A stretch of 64,000 nt of DNA from NCBI RefSeq assembly GCF_003583725.1, contig NZ_QXTF01000001.1:992001-1056000 (forward strand). The letters run 5' to 3'. This DNA is from Sphingomonas edaphi. Its GTDB lineage: Bacteria > Pseudomonadota > Alphaproteobacteria > Sphingomonadales > Sphingomonadaceae. This document shows positions 1 to 7,971 of the stretch, piece after piece; the first letter of the stretch is position 1, and each line of letters begins with the position of its first letter. The translations under genes and the position numbers were made by a program. The notes beneath the pieces were generated by a model that saw only the letters and a program-made list of their open reading frames with translations, had not been told where the DNA came from and did no database searches.

Positions 1-752
1 CGACGTTCGACCGACCGACTACTGCAAGAGCGGAGGCTGAGCCGGTTGTATTCATTTGCGGAATGTTCCGCTCGGGCTCAACGCTCGGCGAACAGATCTT
101 GGCGGCTCACAGTAAAGTCATGCCCGGCGGGGAGCTCGACCTCATTCCAACGATTGCCGAACGAATTTCTCCCTATCCAGAGGCGGCCGCAAACGACGAG
201 GCGATTGCTGGCGCGCGGCGTAACTATCTGCGTGGGATTGAAACGTTGGACGCGGGCAGCAGGCTCATCACCGACAAGCGGCCGGACAATTTCCTACATA
301 TCGGCCTCATCAAGGCAATGTTTCCGCGCGCGCGGATCGTCCACACGCGGCGCAACGCGCTGGATAATCTCCTCTCGCTTTATTTTCTTCAGCTCCATCC
401 CGACATGTCTTACGCGCTCGACCTAGGCGATGCGGCGCATTGGTATGGGCAGTACCAGCGACTGATGGCGCATTGGGAGCGCCTCTTTGGCGAGGATATC
501 TTCACACTCGATTATGACGAGTTAGTCCGTGATCCAACCAGGGTGACGGAAGCCTTGCTGCATTTTTGCGGGCTGGAATGGGAAGACGCCTGCCTTCAGC
601 CCCACCGCGTCAAGGGCGAGGTCAAGACTGCCAGCGTTTGGCAGGTGCGCGAGCCGGTGCATCGGCGATCTTCCGGCCGCTGGAAAAATTACGCGGATGA
701 AATGCGCGAACTGGCCAACCGTCTTGGCAGCGACTGGCCGGAAAAGGCTTAG
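1..752 (+). CDS. Sulfotransferase family protein (5' partial)
   Basis: The reading frame is open from base 3, so the gene begins upstream of the window; 249 residues are visible. It should transfer sulfate from PAPS to an acceptor. The 5'-phosphosulfate loop is the R-S-G-S-T at visible residues 23-27, just after a hydrophobic strand. The 3'-phosphate region is the P-R-A-R-I-V-H-T-R-R-N segment near residue 110, followed by D and S residues at the expected spacing. D-K-R-P-D-N-F at about residue 91 also matches bacterial sulfotransferases (Sulfotransfer_3 type). Many relatives carry N-terminal TPR repeats; that part would lie outside the window. The TAG stop interlocks by 4 bp with the stop of the convergent small gene. 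The acceptor substrate is unknown. Confidence 0.8.
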   Translation, partial: TFDRPTTARAEAEPVVFICGMFRSGSTLGEQILAAHSKVMPGGELDLIPTIAERISPYPEAAANDEAIAGARRNYLRGIETLDAGSRLITDKRPDNFLHIGLIKAMFPRARIVHTRRNALDNLLSLYFLQLHPDMSYALDLGDAAHWYGQYQRLMAHWERLFGEDIFTLDYDELVRDPTRVTEALLHFCGLEWEDACLQPHRVKGEVKTASVWQVREPVHRRSSGRWKNYADEMRELANRLGSDWPEKA

Positions 753-1030
753 CCTTCGTTCGCGATCCCCACGTTTCGCTGGGCCCGCTCCAGCTCCTCA
801 CGGTGAACGCGGCGCTTTTCTTCCCATTGCGCGGCGGTCAGGCAAATGCGGCGGGCGCCGAGCCGGGTGCCGGTCGTTTCTTCACGCTGGCAGACCATGC
901 GGTTCGGGTCGCCGGCTTTCCCCTTGCCCGTCACGACGATCGGCTTGGCAGCGGTAGTCGTGTCCTGACCAGCAATGGCAGGCTGCGCCGCGAGCACGGC
1001 CACGGCAGCGAATAATGAAGCTTTCAACAT
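749..1030 (-). CDS. Small secreted protein with a conserved Cys pair, function unknown
   Basis: A 93-residue protein with a clear signal peptide (M-L-K-A-S-L-F then a hydrophobic run ending in A-I-A-G at about residue 20). The mature part has two cysteines about 20 residues apart (M-V-C-Q and R-I-C-L), flanking T-G-T-R-L-G-A-R, and ends in a charged helix. This Cys..GxRLG..RxC pattern recurs in small periplasmic proteins of sphingomonads, but I know no function. The ATG at 1028-1030 was chosen because it starts the signal peptide; the longer frame upstream lacks one. It is the last gene in the minus-strand run that starts with the TonB receptor, 90 bp after the oxygenase gene. Confidence 0.65.
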   Translation of the reverse strand: MLKASLFAAVAVLAAQPAIAGQDTTTAAKPIVVTGKGKAGDPNRMVCQREETTGTRLGARRICLTAAQWEEKRRVHREELERAQRNVGIANEG

Positions 1031-1074
1031 CGGGTAGATTCCCTGATCTGATTGAAACACATTCGATAACGGAA

Positions 1075-1099
1075 AAGCGCTCGCCCGGCAATTCGGGCG
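1075..1099 (-). terminator. Possible weak terminator after the 2OG oxygenase gene
   Basis: A 6-bp GC stem (arms 1082-1087 and 1094-1099, 6-nt loop) is followed on the minus strand by five mixed bases and then four T residues. The stem is short and the T tract is displaced, so termination is uncertain. Confidence 0.3.
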
Positions 1100-1120
1100 G
1101 ACTAACATGCTGGACTGGGT

Positions 1121-2611
1121 TCAGCTCGCGCTTCCAGACGGCATCGCCACGTCGAACGCGACGGTCATCCGCTCGCCGGCGGGGAATTTGCTGGTGCCGT
1201 GCCACATCGTCGACGGAAACAGCGCCAAGCGGCCAGGCTTCGGCTCAACCATTCGGAAAGGCGGAAGGTCGAGCCCAAGCTGCGCATGAGGCTCGCCTAG
1301 GTTCAGCCAGCCCGCCTGCGCATCGCCGGCAACGGATGGCGGGACGACAATGTACAGTGCGGAACTCAGCCATCCCATCGGGTGGACATGGTTTGAATGA
1401 TGTCCGCCCGCGGTCAAGCGAACGGACCATGCGCCCGAAAACTGGATCGGGCTGCGAGCCGTGCGAAGGAGCGGGTGACCGGGATCAGTTGGCGGGAGCT
1501 GCGCGACATGCTCGGCGACAACCTCCCGGATGGTCTCCCGCAACTGAACGATGACGGGGTCGATGAGGTGGAATAAATTGCCGTCCGTTTGCGTTCCGCC
1601 GCGGACGGACTGGTCGACCAACTGGCCGGGTGCTCGGTGCAGCGATCGCAACTTTTCGGCAAGCACATCCAGGGCCGGCAGGCGTCCGGCAATGTCGTAA
1701 ACGCCGACAAATCGTTCGTCGCCCTCCAGCCAATCCCACCGAGGGTCGTCCGTCATCCGCCAGATCGTAGCCGCATAGGGCCAGAAGGTCTGAGCGTGAT
1801 CCCCTTTCAGCCACGGCTCAAGAACGGCGTTCGCGACGTCGAGACGGCCGAGGCGCAGGAGGTTGCGAATGTGGCGCACCGCCACCGACGAATCCGCCGA
1901 GTCGTCGAAGCGCTCGAACATTTGTTCCGCGGCTTCGGTTTCCCCCAACTCGCTCAGGGCTACGGCCTCGTTGACCGCGAACAGGGGCAGTTCGCCCATT
2001 GCCGCACGGCCGCGTTCAACCACGATCCGGAGCTTTTCCCACTGGTCGGCGTGGGTTAGCGCTAGGATCTGTTCGTACCGAAGCCCGTAGTCACGCGGAT
2101 GCTGGCGGAGGGCTTCGTCGAACCCCCTGTCGAAGCCTTCGCGCTCCCCGCTCATCCAGCGCATCTGGGCGAGCAACTTCTGCCCATCGGCCCAGGTCGG
2201 CGAGCGTCGGACGATCTGCTCAAGCCCCCGCAGAGCGGCTTCCGCGTCACCCTTGGCGACTAGCGCGGCCGTCATGCCCTCGATCATCGGCCCATCGCCG
2301 GGCCGAAGCTGCAGCGCGCGGCCATATTCCTCCACGCTCGGTAGGCCCGCCTCCATCAGCGTCCGGGCAAGGCCATGCCACAACAAATGCTCACCCGGGG
2401 CAAGCGCCACCGCGCGCCGGAGCGAGGGGATAGCCTCATCCCGGCGATCAAGATGACGAAGGATCATCCCGCGGACATAGTGGAACCGGGGTTCGTCAGG
2501 GCCCAAGCGAACGAGTGCGTCGGCGTCGTTAAGCATGGCGCCTGCGGCAGGCGTATCAAGCGCAGCGACAATCTGACGATAGGTGGCAGTGGGATCGGAA
2601 ACCTGCTGCAT
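1121..2611 (-). CDS. TPR-repeat protein with C-terminal 2OG-Fe(II) oxygenase domain
   Basis: 496 residues. The first ~300 are TPR-like helical repeats (for example the R-R-D-E-A-I-P-S-L-R-R-A-V-A-L-A-P-G unit near residue 60). The last ~110 residues form a 2OG-Fe(II) oxygenase of the 'putative 2OG oxygenase' class (PF13759-like): H408 and H410 in N-H-V-H-P, H471 in F-P-S-T-M-W-H-G, and R481 as the likely co-substrate-binding Arg. The role should be oxidation or hydroxylation of a protein or small molecule bound through the TPRs; the target is unknown. Its ATG overlaps the stop of the upstream hydroxylase gene by one base, so the two are translationally coupled. Confidence 0.75.
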   Translation of the reverse strand: MQQVSDPTATYRQIVAALDTPAAGAMLNDADALVRLGPDEPRFHYVRGMILRHLDRRDEAIPSLRRAVALAPGEHLLWHGLARTLMEAGLPSVEEYGRALQLRPGDGPMIEGMTAALVAKGDAEAALRGLEQIVRRSPTWADGQKLLAQMRWMSGEREGFDRGFDEALRQHPRDYGLRYEQILALTHADQWEKLRIVVERGRAAMGELPLFAVNEAVALSELGETEAAEQMFERFDDSADSSVAVRHIRNLLRLGRLDVANAVLEPWLKGDHAQTFWPYAATIWRMTDDPRWDWLEGDERFVGVYDIAGRLPALDVLAEKLRSLHRAPGQLVDQSVRGGTQTDGNLFHLIDPVIVQLRETIREVVAEHVAQLPPTDPGHPLLRTARSPIQFSGAWSVRLTAGGHHSNHVHPMGWLSSALYIVVPPSVAGDAQAGWLNLGEPHAQLGLDLPPFRMVEPKPGRLALFPSTMWHGTSKFPAGERMTVAFDVAMPSGSAS

Positions 2612-3780
2612 CAGAGGCCGCCGCTAAAGCCCGCGCCGGCGGCGGGGATGATCCGGGCGACAGCATCCCGTTCCCGTTCGCTAAGTTGGGGCACCCACAA
2701 ATCGCAGATGAAGACCACCCGCAATTGATCGCTGGAGTTCCAGGCTTCATGTTCGATCGTGTCGTCGAACACGAACGCCTCGCCTTCGCGCCACTCGACT
2801 GTTGTCGCCCCGACGCGAAAGCCGCAATCGGGCGGCACGATCAGTGGCAGGTGGCAAACAAGCCTGATGTTCGCGACTCCGGTGTGAGGAGGAATTCGCG
2901 TTCGTGGCGCCAGTAGCGAAAACATCGCATTGGGCGACGCTCCGGGAATGCGCGGTTGCGGAAGCGATTCCAATACGTCCATCGTCACCGGGCAGTGGCG
3001 GGCATTGGCCTCAACGCGATTGCCGTTTTGAAGGAGGTGCAGCGCACTCCAATCCTTGTTCTGGTTGAGCGCTTCCCACTGCCGAAGCGGCGCTTGGTCC
3101 GGATATTGGATATAAGGCGCAATCTCTGCCGCTTCGCATTCAATCAGCGCCTCGAACTCCGCCTTTATGTCGGCGGTGGCAGCTTCCAGCCGAGCCAGGC
3201 CCGGAAATTGCTCGCATTCATGGAATTCCACTTCCGGCAAGCCGGAATAGTGGAAATGAGTTGGCTCCTGATGAAAGTGCCGAGTCCTCCGCGCGCTGTT
3301 GGAGGCGAAGCGGCGGATGGCGCGGTCAACAGCATCGTCGGCCAATGGCCCGGCTGCCGAAAGCATCGCTGCTTCGCAGGCAGCCTGGTGGGCCTCACTT
3401 TTACGCTTTGCCAGCGTGATGGCCGAGGCCATGGCGGGTGGCACCTTCTCGTCTGGCGGAAGCTGCGCAATCGCTCGAGAAAAGGCCTCGCCAGCTTGGC
3501 CGTCGCCCTGGCGGTCGAGCAGCATCGCTCGCGCAAGCAGTGCCGAAAAGTCCAGCGGCCGAACGGCCAGCGCTCGGTCGATCGCGGCGAGCGCCCCGAC
3601 CTCGTCCCCCGTCGCCCTCTTCATTGCCGACAGCTTCATCCACGCGGCGAACCGGCCAGGATCCGCCCTTACTGCCGCCTCAAGAAGGTGAACCGCGTCT
3701 GCGGCGCGCCCGGCCGCCGCAGCGCGGTCGGCTTCAAGTTCGTTCGTGTCGGCTTCGTTACCCATCGTCTCGTCATGCAT
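2611..3780 (-). CDS. TPR-repeat protein with aspartyl/asparaginyl beta-hydroxylase domain
   Basis: 389 residues. N-terminal TPR-like repeats (about residues 15-110) precede an Asp/Asn beta-hydroxylase domain (PF05118). Signature residues are H299 in P-P-H-T-G, R306 and H310 in N-I-R-L-V-C-H-L-P-L, C-G-F-R-V-G near residue 322, and H344 in F-D-D-T-I-E-H-E-A-W-N, with R354 downstream. In vertebrate AspH the iron is held by only two His; H310 and H344 fit that pattern. It should hydroxylate Asp or Asn side chains, or a related substrate. The gene is 72 bp after the TonB receptor on the same strand, separated by a strong hairpin. ATG 3778-3780 has a GGGGC motif upstream; an ATG five codons later is a possible alternative. 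Confidence 0.8.
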   Translation of the reverse strand: MHDETMGNEADTNELEADRAAAAGRAADAVHLLEAAVRADPGRFAAWMKLSAMKRATGDEVGALAAIDRALAVRPLDFSALLARAMLLDRQGDGQAGEAFSRAIAQLPPDEKVPPAMASAITLAKRKSEAHQAACEAAMLSAAGPLADDAVDRAIRRFASNSARRTRHFHQEPTHFHYSGLPEVEFHECEQFPGLARLEAATADIKAEFEALIECEAAEIAPYIQYPDQAPLRQWEALNQNKDWSALHLLQNGNRVEANARHCPVTMDVLESLPQPRIPGASPNAMFSLLAPRTRIPPHTGVANIRLVCHLPLIVPPDCGFRVGATTVEWREGEAFVFDDTIEHEAWNSSDQLRVVFICDLWVPQLSERERDAVARIIPAAGAGFSGGL

Positions 3781-3791
3781 CGCCGCGCCCC

Positions 3792-3826
3792 AAAAGAAAA
3801 CGGCGGACCTCGTGAGAGGCCCGCCG
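3792..3826 (-). terminator. Intrinsic terminator between TonB receptor and hydroxylase genes
   Basis: Arms 3801-3811 and 3816-3826 form an 11-bp stem with one mismatch and a 4-nt loop. On the minus strand it is followed directly by TTTTCTTTT (3800-3792). It should stop or attenuate transcription leaving the receptor gene, so the downstream hydroxylases would be read at lower level or from read-through. Confidence 0.8.
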
Positions 3827-3851
3827 CAATCTTGTTCGAGTGATCGACGAC

Positions 3852-6800
3852 TTAGAAGTCGACGGTCACACCGGCGAACAGGTACCGACCCAGCGAGTCA
3901 TAGACCTGCGGGTAGGTGTTGCCGTTACCGAACGGTGCACCGATCGCCTGGTTACCACCGATGGGCGGATCCTTGTCGAAGATGTTGTTGGCACCAAGAC
4001 GGAAGTTGAACCGATCCTGGACCTTCGCCGTGAGCGTAAGGTCAAAGTAGCTCTGAGCCTTGATCTCAAGGTTTTCTTCGAAGAACTGCGGCGAGGTCGG
4101 CGACAGGGCCAGATCTTCGTCGCTGCTACGAGCGTCGTTCTTCACCTTCGAGAAGTAGCGCCACTGGCCGGAGATCCCGATGCCGCTCGGCAGCGTGAAG
4201 CCCAGACGCAGCTTGTGGCGCCATTCAGGATTCGGCGTACCGCACTGGGTTCCGAAGAAGCCGGCGCAGTCGTAGTTGATGTCACCGAAGGGGTTAACCT
4301 TCAGATCCTTCAGCCACGTGCCGACGATGCTGGCGTTCATCGTTCCCAGCGCGCCGATTTCGCGGGCGTAGGAAGCCTGGACGTCAACACCCTTGGTGCG
4401 GAGGCTGCCGATGTTGTCGTTCACGTCGACGATGAAGCCGTTCGGCGAGACCCACAACGAGCCCTGTGCGTCACGCTGGATGCGATCACAGAAGAACGCA
4501 TCGCCCGTGTCGAGACACTGGTTGATGATCGTGTCGAACCCGATGACGCCGATCGCCTTCTTCACGCGAATATCGAAGTAGTCGATCGTCGCGGCGAAGC
4601 CAGGCAGGAACCGCGGCTGGAGGACCAGACCGGCGGTGTAGGAGTCAGCGACTTCCGGCGCCAGGTTCGGGTTGCCGCCCAGGAACGAGTTGTACTGGTT
4701 CGCCGGGTTCTGCGGAACGTTGCCGTACTGGCCAGCCGTAACGCCGGTGAGGGCGCACTGAGCTGCAGTCGCCGACGGTGCGGTCGCATCCGTGGTCGGA
4801 TCGAAGTCACCCGAGCAGGGATCTTCGGTGCCGGCCAAGCCAACCGACTGCGCCGAGAACAACTCGACTACGTTTGGTGCGCGCACCGAGCGGTTGTAGC
4901 TGGCACGCAGGCGGATGTCGCGAACCGGAGCGAGCTCGGCTGCGATCTTGTACGTGTCGGTCGAGAAGCTGTTGCCTTCCGAAGTCGTCGTCGCGGGGAC
5001 CTTGTAGTCCGAGTAACGATAACCGGCCGAGATGTTGAAGTCGTACAGGAACGAGTCGTTCACGATCGGGATCTGAACTTCGCCGAACAGCTCACGGACG
5101 TCGAATTCGCCTTCGACGCCGATGGTCGCGCCGCCCTGACCAGCGAGGTCGCCGGTTGCGAAGGCCGTATCCGTATCGAACTTCAACGATTCCTTACGAT
5201 ACTCGCCACCGACGTTCAGGCCGACGCCACGGTCGCTCCACGGCAGCTTGACGCCATATTCGCCGAGTTCGACGGTGAAGTTCACGTTGGCAACGGTTTC
5301 CTGAACGTTACCGCGCAGGAAGCCCGGGGTCTGTAGGTAATCGAGCGCGTCTTGGCTGACGTTATTAGCCGCCAGGATGTCGTAGGGAACGCAGTTCACG
5401 TCCGTGCCGTCGAGAACCGAGTTACAGACCGGCAGGCCAGTGTCCGGATCGGTGACGACATAGAGCGAACGGTTGAGGCGCGTGACCGAGAAGTCGTTCT
5501 GATACGTCTCGGCAAGCGTCGTGCGGCCATACTGATACGACGCGTCGTAGGACAGGCCACGGGCGAGGTCGCCGCGGACACCGCCGACGATGCGGAACGC
5601 CTGGTGCTCAAGGTCGTCGTTACGACCACCGCCTTCGACGTTACGACGTCCCGGATACACGATCGCGCGGTTGAAGGTGTCGCCGTTCGCGTCGGTGAAC
5701 ACGGTCGGTGCCGAAGCTTCGTTTTCCGGCGTCGTGGGATCGTCAACCGCATAACCCACAAGGTTCGACGTGACGCAGATCAGGTTGCGCTGCTGGGCCG
5801 AAAGAAGCGGGCTGTTGCAGTTGATCGAGCTGGTGTTGAAGAAGTTGCCCGACGGAGCGATCTGCGCGTTCGACTGATCGTGCATGAACATCGCTTCGAG
5901 GTACGGACGCGCTTCCGGAGCGATCTCATACTCCGCGAACGCACCCAGCGTGTAACGTTCGTCCGGACGCTGGAAGTAGTTGTACGGAGCGAAGTTGAAC
6001 GGCGGGTTGGTCGTCGCGTTCGAGGTCACGAACGTGCGGTTCGGGCCAACGGTGAACGTGCCGACGTTGGTCAGGAAGGTGCCGAGCGCCGAGGTGCCCG
6101 AACCACCGCAGGTAAAGGTGCGGCCGGTCGCAGCAATCTGCGCCGGGCTGAGCGCAGCCTTGTCACACGCCGAATAGTCACGGCTGGACTGGAGCACAGC
6201 GTCCTGCTGACGATAAGTCGCATAAGCCATGATGTGGCCGCGATCGTCGTCGAAGCCGGTGCCGAAGGACACGGAGATGTCCTGCGCGCCGCCGTTGTTG
6301 CTGGTCTTCGTCGGATACGGGAAGCCACGAGCGTCGAGCGCGTCGATGATGTCTTCGCGTGCGCCGTTGTTGTGGTTGAACACGCTCGCCTGGGCGTCGA
6401 TGCGCAGGCCGGTGAACTGCGTGTCCATGATGAAGTTGACGACGCCCGCGACGGCGTCCGCGCCGTACACCGACGAAGCACCACCCGTGAGGACGTCAAC
6501 GCGCTTCACGAGCGCCGACGGGATGAAGTTGATGTCGGCAACCGGCTGACGCGGATCGCCCGGGACGAGACGACGGCCGTTGATCAGGACCAGCGTACGG
6601 GCAGTGCCCAGACCACGCAGGTTGACCGTGGCGGTGCCAGTCGCGCCGTTCGAGATGTTCGAACCCTGCGCCGCGAACGATTGCGGCAGCGAGTTGATGA
6701 GGTCTTCCGTACGGGTCGTGCCCTGAAGCTTGACTTCCTGGCTCGAGACGACGGTGACCGGGCTGGACGACGTCAGGTTCGGCTGCGGAATACGCGAGCC

Positions 6801-7007
6801 GGTGACGACGATGTCGCTGGCTTCGCGGACCGGCTCACCGGTGGCCGACGTCGACGGCGGGCTGGAGCCCTCGACCGGAGCGGTCGTTTCTGCCGGATCC
6901 TCGTCCGGAGCGGGCGGCACGTCCTGCGCGAACGCGGGCGAAGCGAGCATGCCGGCGCTTACGAACAGAGTCGTAGCCAGCAGTCGCGAGCGGAATTCGA
7001 GCTTCAT
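3852..7007 (-). CDS. TonB-dependent outer membrane receptor
   Basis: 1051 residues. A signal peptide ends at A-F-A|Q (residues 27/28). A plug domain starts near residue 65 with D-I-V-V-T-G-S-R-I-P-Q-P-N and contains L-I-N-S-L-P-Q and V-N-L-R-G-L-G. A long beta-barrel follows, with E-E/S-Y-x-A-G-L motifs (A-D-S-Y-T-A-G-L) and the C-terminal aromatic residue typical of outer membrane barrels (V-T-V-D-F). Such receptors import large or scarce ligands with energy from TonB-ExbBD. The size and plug are typical of sphingomonad receptors for siderophores, carbohydrates or peptides; the ligand cannot be read from sequence. ATG 7005-7007 has a GGGGA ribosome-binding site; the frame extends 51 codons further upstream but without a signal peptide. 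Confidence 0.9.
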   Translation of the reverse strand: MKLEFRSRLLATTLFVSAGMLASPAFAQDVPPAPDEDPAETTAPVEGSSPPSTSATGEPVREASDIVVTGSRIPQPNLTSSSPVTVVSSQEVKLQGTTRTEDLINSLPQSFAAQGSNISNGATGTATVNLRGLGTARTLVLINGRRLVPGDPRQPVADINFIPSALVKRVDVLTGGASSVYGADAVAGVVNFIMDTQFTGLRIDAQASVFNHNNGAREDIIDALDARGFPYPTKTSNNGGAQDISVSFGTGFDDDRGHIMAYATYRQQDAVLQSSRDYSACDKAALSPAQIAATGRTFTCGGSGTSALGTFLTNVGTFTVGPNRTFVTSNATTNPPFNFAPYNYFQRPDERYTLGAFAEYEIAPEARPYLEAMFMHDQSNAQIAPSGNFFNTSSINCNSPLLSAQQRNLICVTSNLVGYAVDDPTTPENEASAPTVFTDANGDTFNRAIVYPGRRNVEGGGRNDDLEHQAFRIVGGVRGDLARGLSYDASYQYGRTTLAETYQNDFSVTRLNRSLYVVTDPDTGLPVCNSVLDGTDVNCVPYDILAANNVSQDALDYLQTPGFLRGNVQETVANVNFTVELGEYGVKLPWSDRGVGLNVGGEYRKESLKFDTDTAFATGDLAGQGGATIGVEGEFDVRELFGEVQIPIVNDSFLYDFNISAGYRYSDYKVPATTTSEGNSFSTDTYKIAAELAPVRDIRLRASYNRSVRAPNVVELFSAQSVGLAGTEDPCSGDFDPTTDATAPSATAAQCALTGVTAGQYGNVPQNPANQYNSFLGGNPNLAPEVADSYTAGLVLQPRFLPGFAATIDYFDIRVKKAIGVIGFDTIINQCLDTGDAFFCDRIQRDAQGSLWVSPNGFIVDVNDNIGSLRTKGVDVQASYAREIGALGTMNASIVGTWLKDLKVNPFGDINYDCAGFFGTQCGTPNPEWRHKLRLGFTLPSGIGISGQWRYFSKVKNDARSSDEDLALSPTSPQFFEENLEIKAQSYFDLTLTAKVQDRFNFRLGANNIFDKDPPIGGNQAIGAPFGNGNTYPQVYDSLGRYLFAGVTVDF

Positions 7008-7152
7008 AAAGTTAGTTCCCCTTGCATGCCGCACCTTCAGGGCACGGCAATCTTGGCAGCAATGAGCCCATTGCTTAGCAGGGGGTTGATAGGTGAAGCG
7101 CGACGAGCGTGGCAACGCCTTCGCCCTTCGTTGAGTCGAGTTGTCTACATGC

Positions 7153-7176
7153 TGTCGCAAAATTGCAACAGCGACA
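7153..7176. repeat. Inverted repeat in the divergent promoter region of the TonB receptor
   Basis: TGTCGC at 7153-7158 and GCGACA at 7171-7176 form perfect 6-bp inverted arms around a 12-nt AT-rich core that itself holds a TTGCAA palindrome. It lies in the 230-bp gap between the receptor and the 7238 gene. It could be an operator or overlap promoter elements; no assignment is made. Confidence 0.3.
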
Positions 7177-7237
7177 CCTTGTGCTTTGGAGCGGCAACGA
7201 CATAGTTGTCGGACGACGCAAAAAGGGTGTGGCGGCT

Positions 7238-7762
7238 ATGAAGATTCAATGCCTGTTGGCGACCGTAATGCTAGTGGGCGGCGCGCCCGCGATGGCTAAG
7301 AAAAATGTCGATGCCGGTACTCCGGCGCAGGTGCAAAAGCTGATCGGATGCCGCGCGATTACCGATCCGGCACAGCGGTTGGCCTGCTTCGACAGGGAGT
7401 CTTCCGGGATCGAGCAGGCGATCGCAAAGAAGGATCTGGTCGTGGTCGATCGCGAGCAGGCCCGGGCCACGCGGCGGTCGCTTTTCGGATTTTCGCTGCC
7501 CGGCTTCGGCGGGCTGTTTGGCGATGATGGAGAAGAGAGCGTCAAGCAGATCGAAAGCACAGTCGCCTCTTCCGTCCGCAACGGTGATGGCGGCTGGACG
7601 GTCCGGCTCGCCGACAACACGACGTGGATGCAGACCGACGATACGCCGCTGGGCCTGTCGCCCAAGCCGGGACAGAAAGTCGTGGTGCGGCGCGGATCGA
7701 TGGGCAGCTACTACCTCAGCGTGAACCGCCAGCCCGGATTCAAGGTCAAGCGGGTCGGCTAA
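7238..7762 (+). CDS. Secreted protein of unknown function
   Basis: 174 residues with a signal peptide ending near A-M-A (residue 20). A short Cys motif follows (L-I-G-C-R-A-I-T-D-P-A-Q-R-L-A-C-F-D, about residues 36-53); this C-x-I-x-D-x-x-x-R-L-x-C-F-D pattern is seen in several unrelated periplasmic proteins. A beta-rich C-terminal half contains S-V-R-N-G-D-G-G-W-T-V-R-L and ends with basic residues. I do not recognise a defined function. ATG 7238 was picked as it opens the signal peptide; a longer frame reaches 7109. The stop interlocks by 4 bp (CTAA) with the convergent DUF2093 gene. Confidence 0.7.
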   Translation: MKIQCLLATVMLVGGAPAMAKKNVDAGTPAQVQKLIGCRAITDPAQRLACFDRESSGIEQAIAKKDLVVVDREQARATRRSLFGFSLPGFGGLFGDDGEESVKQIESTVASSVRNGDGGWTVRLADNTTWMQTDDTPLGLSPKPGQKVVVRRGSMGSYYLSVNRQPGFKVKRVG

Positions 7763-7968
7763 AGCTTTCCGGCGCGGCGTTCAGCTTCGACGCTGGCCGC
7801 CGCGTCGGCATAGGCTTCCTGCCGTTCGACCGACCAGTAACGAAGCTCCTCAATCGCGATGAGCGTGCCGGTAATTGCGCAGCGGACGTGGTCGCCGGTG
7901 CTGAGCAGGCGGAACGTGCCGTCTAGATAGTGGATTTTCGCCTCTCGCGAGCGGCCGCTCATCAACAT
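7759..7968 (-). CDS. DUF2093 domain-containing protein
   Basis: 69 residues, nearly all DUF2093: Y-L-D-G-T-F-R-L-L-S-T-G-D-H-V-R-C-A, then I-A-I-E-E-L-R-Y-W-S-V-E-R-Q-E-A-Y. This small alphaproteobacterial family has no known function. It starts 3 bp after the xseA stop on the same strand, so it is almost certainly co-transcribed with xseA, an arrangement I believe is common in alphaproteobacteria. Confidence 0.85.
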   Translation of the reverse strand: MLMSGRSREAKIHYLDGTFRLLSTGDHVRCAITGTLIAIEELRYWSVERQEAYADAAASVEAERRAGKL

Positions 7969-7971
7969 CGC

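Noticed and set aside
3840-7205. Two very long open frames (about 498 and 617 codons) on the plus strand opposite the TonB receptor
   Set aside because: The minus-strand receptor has a signal peptide, plug and barrel motifs and a C-terminal Phe. The plus-strand frames are rich in Arg and Val with no recognisable domain, as expected for antisense frames of GC-rich genes.
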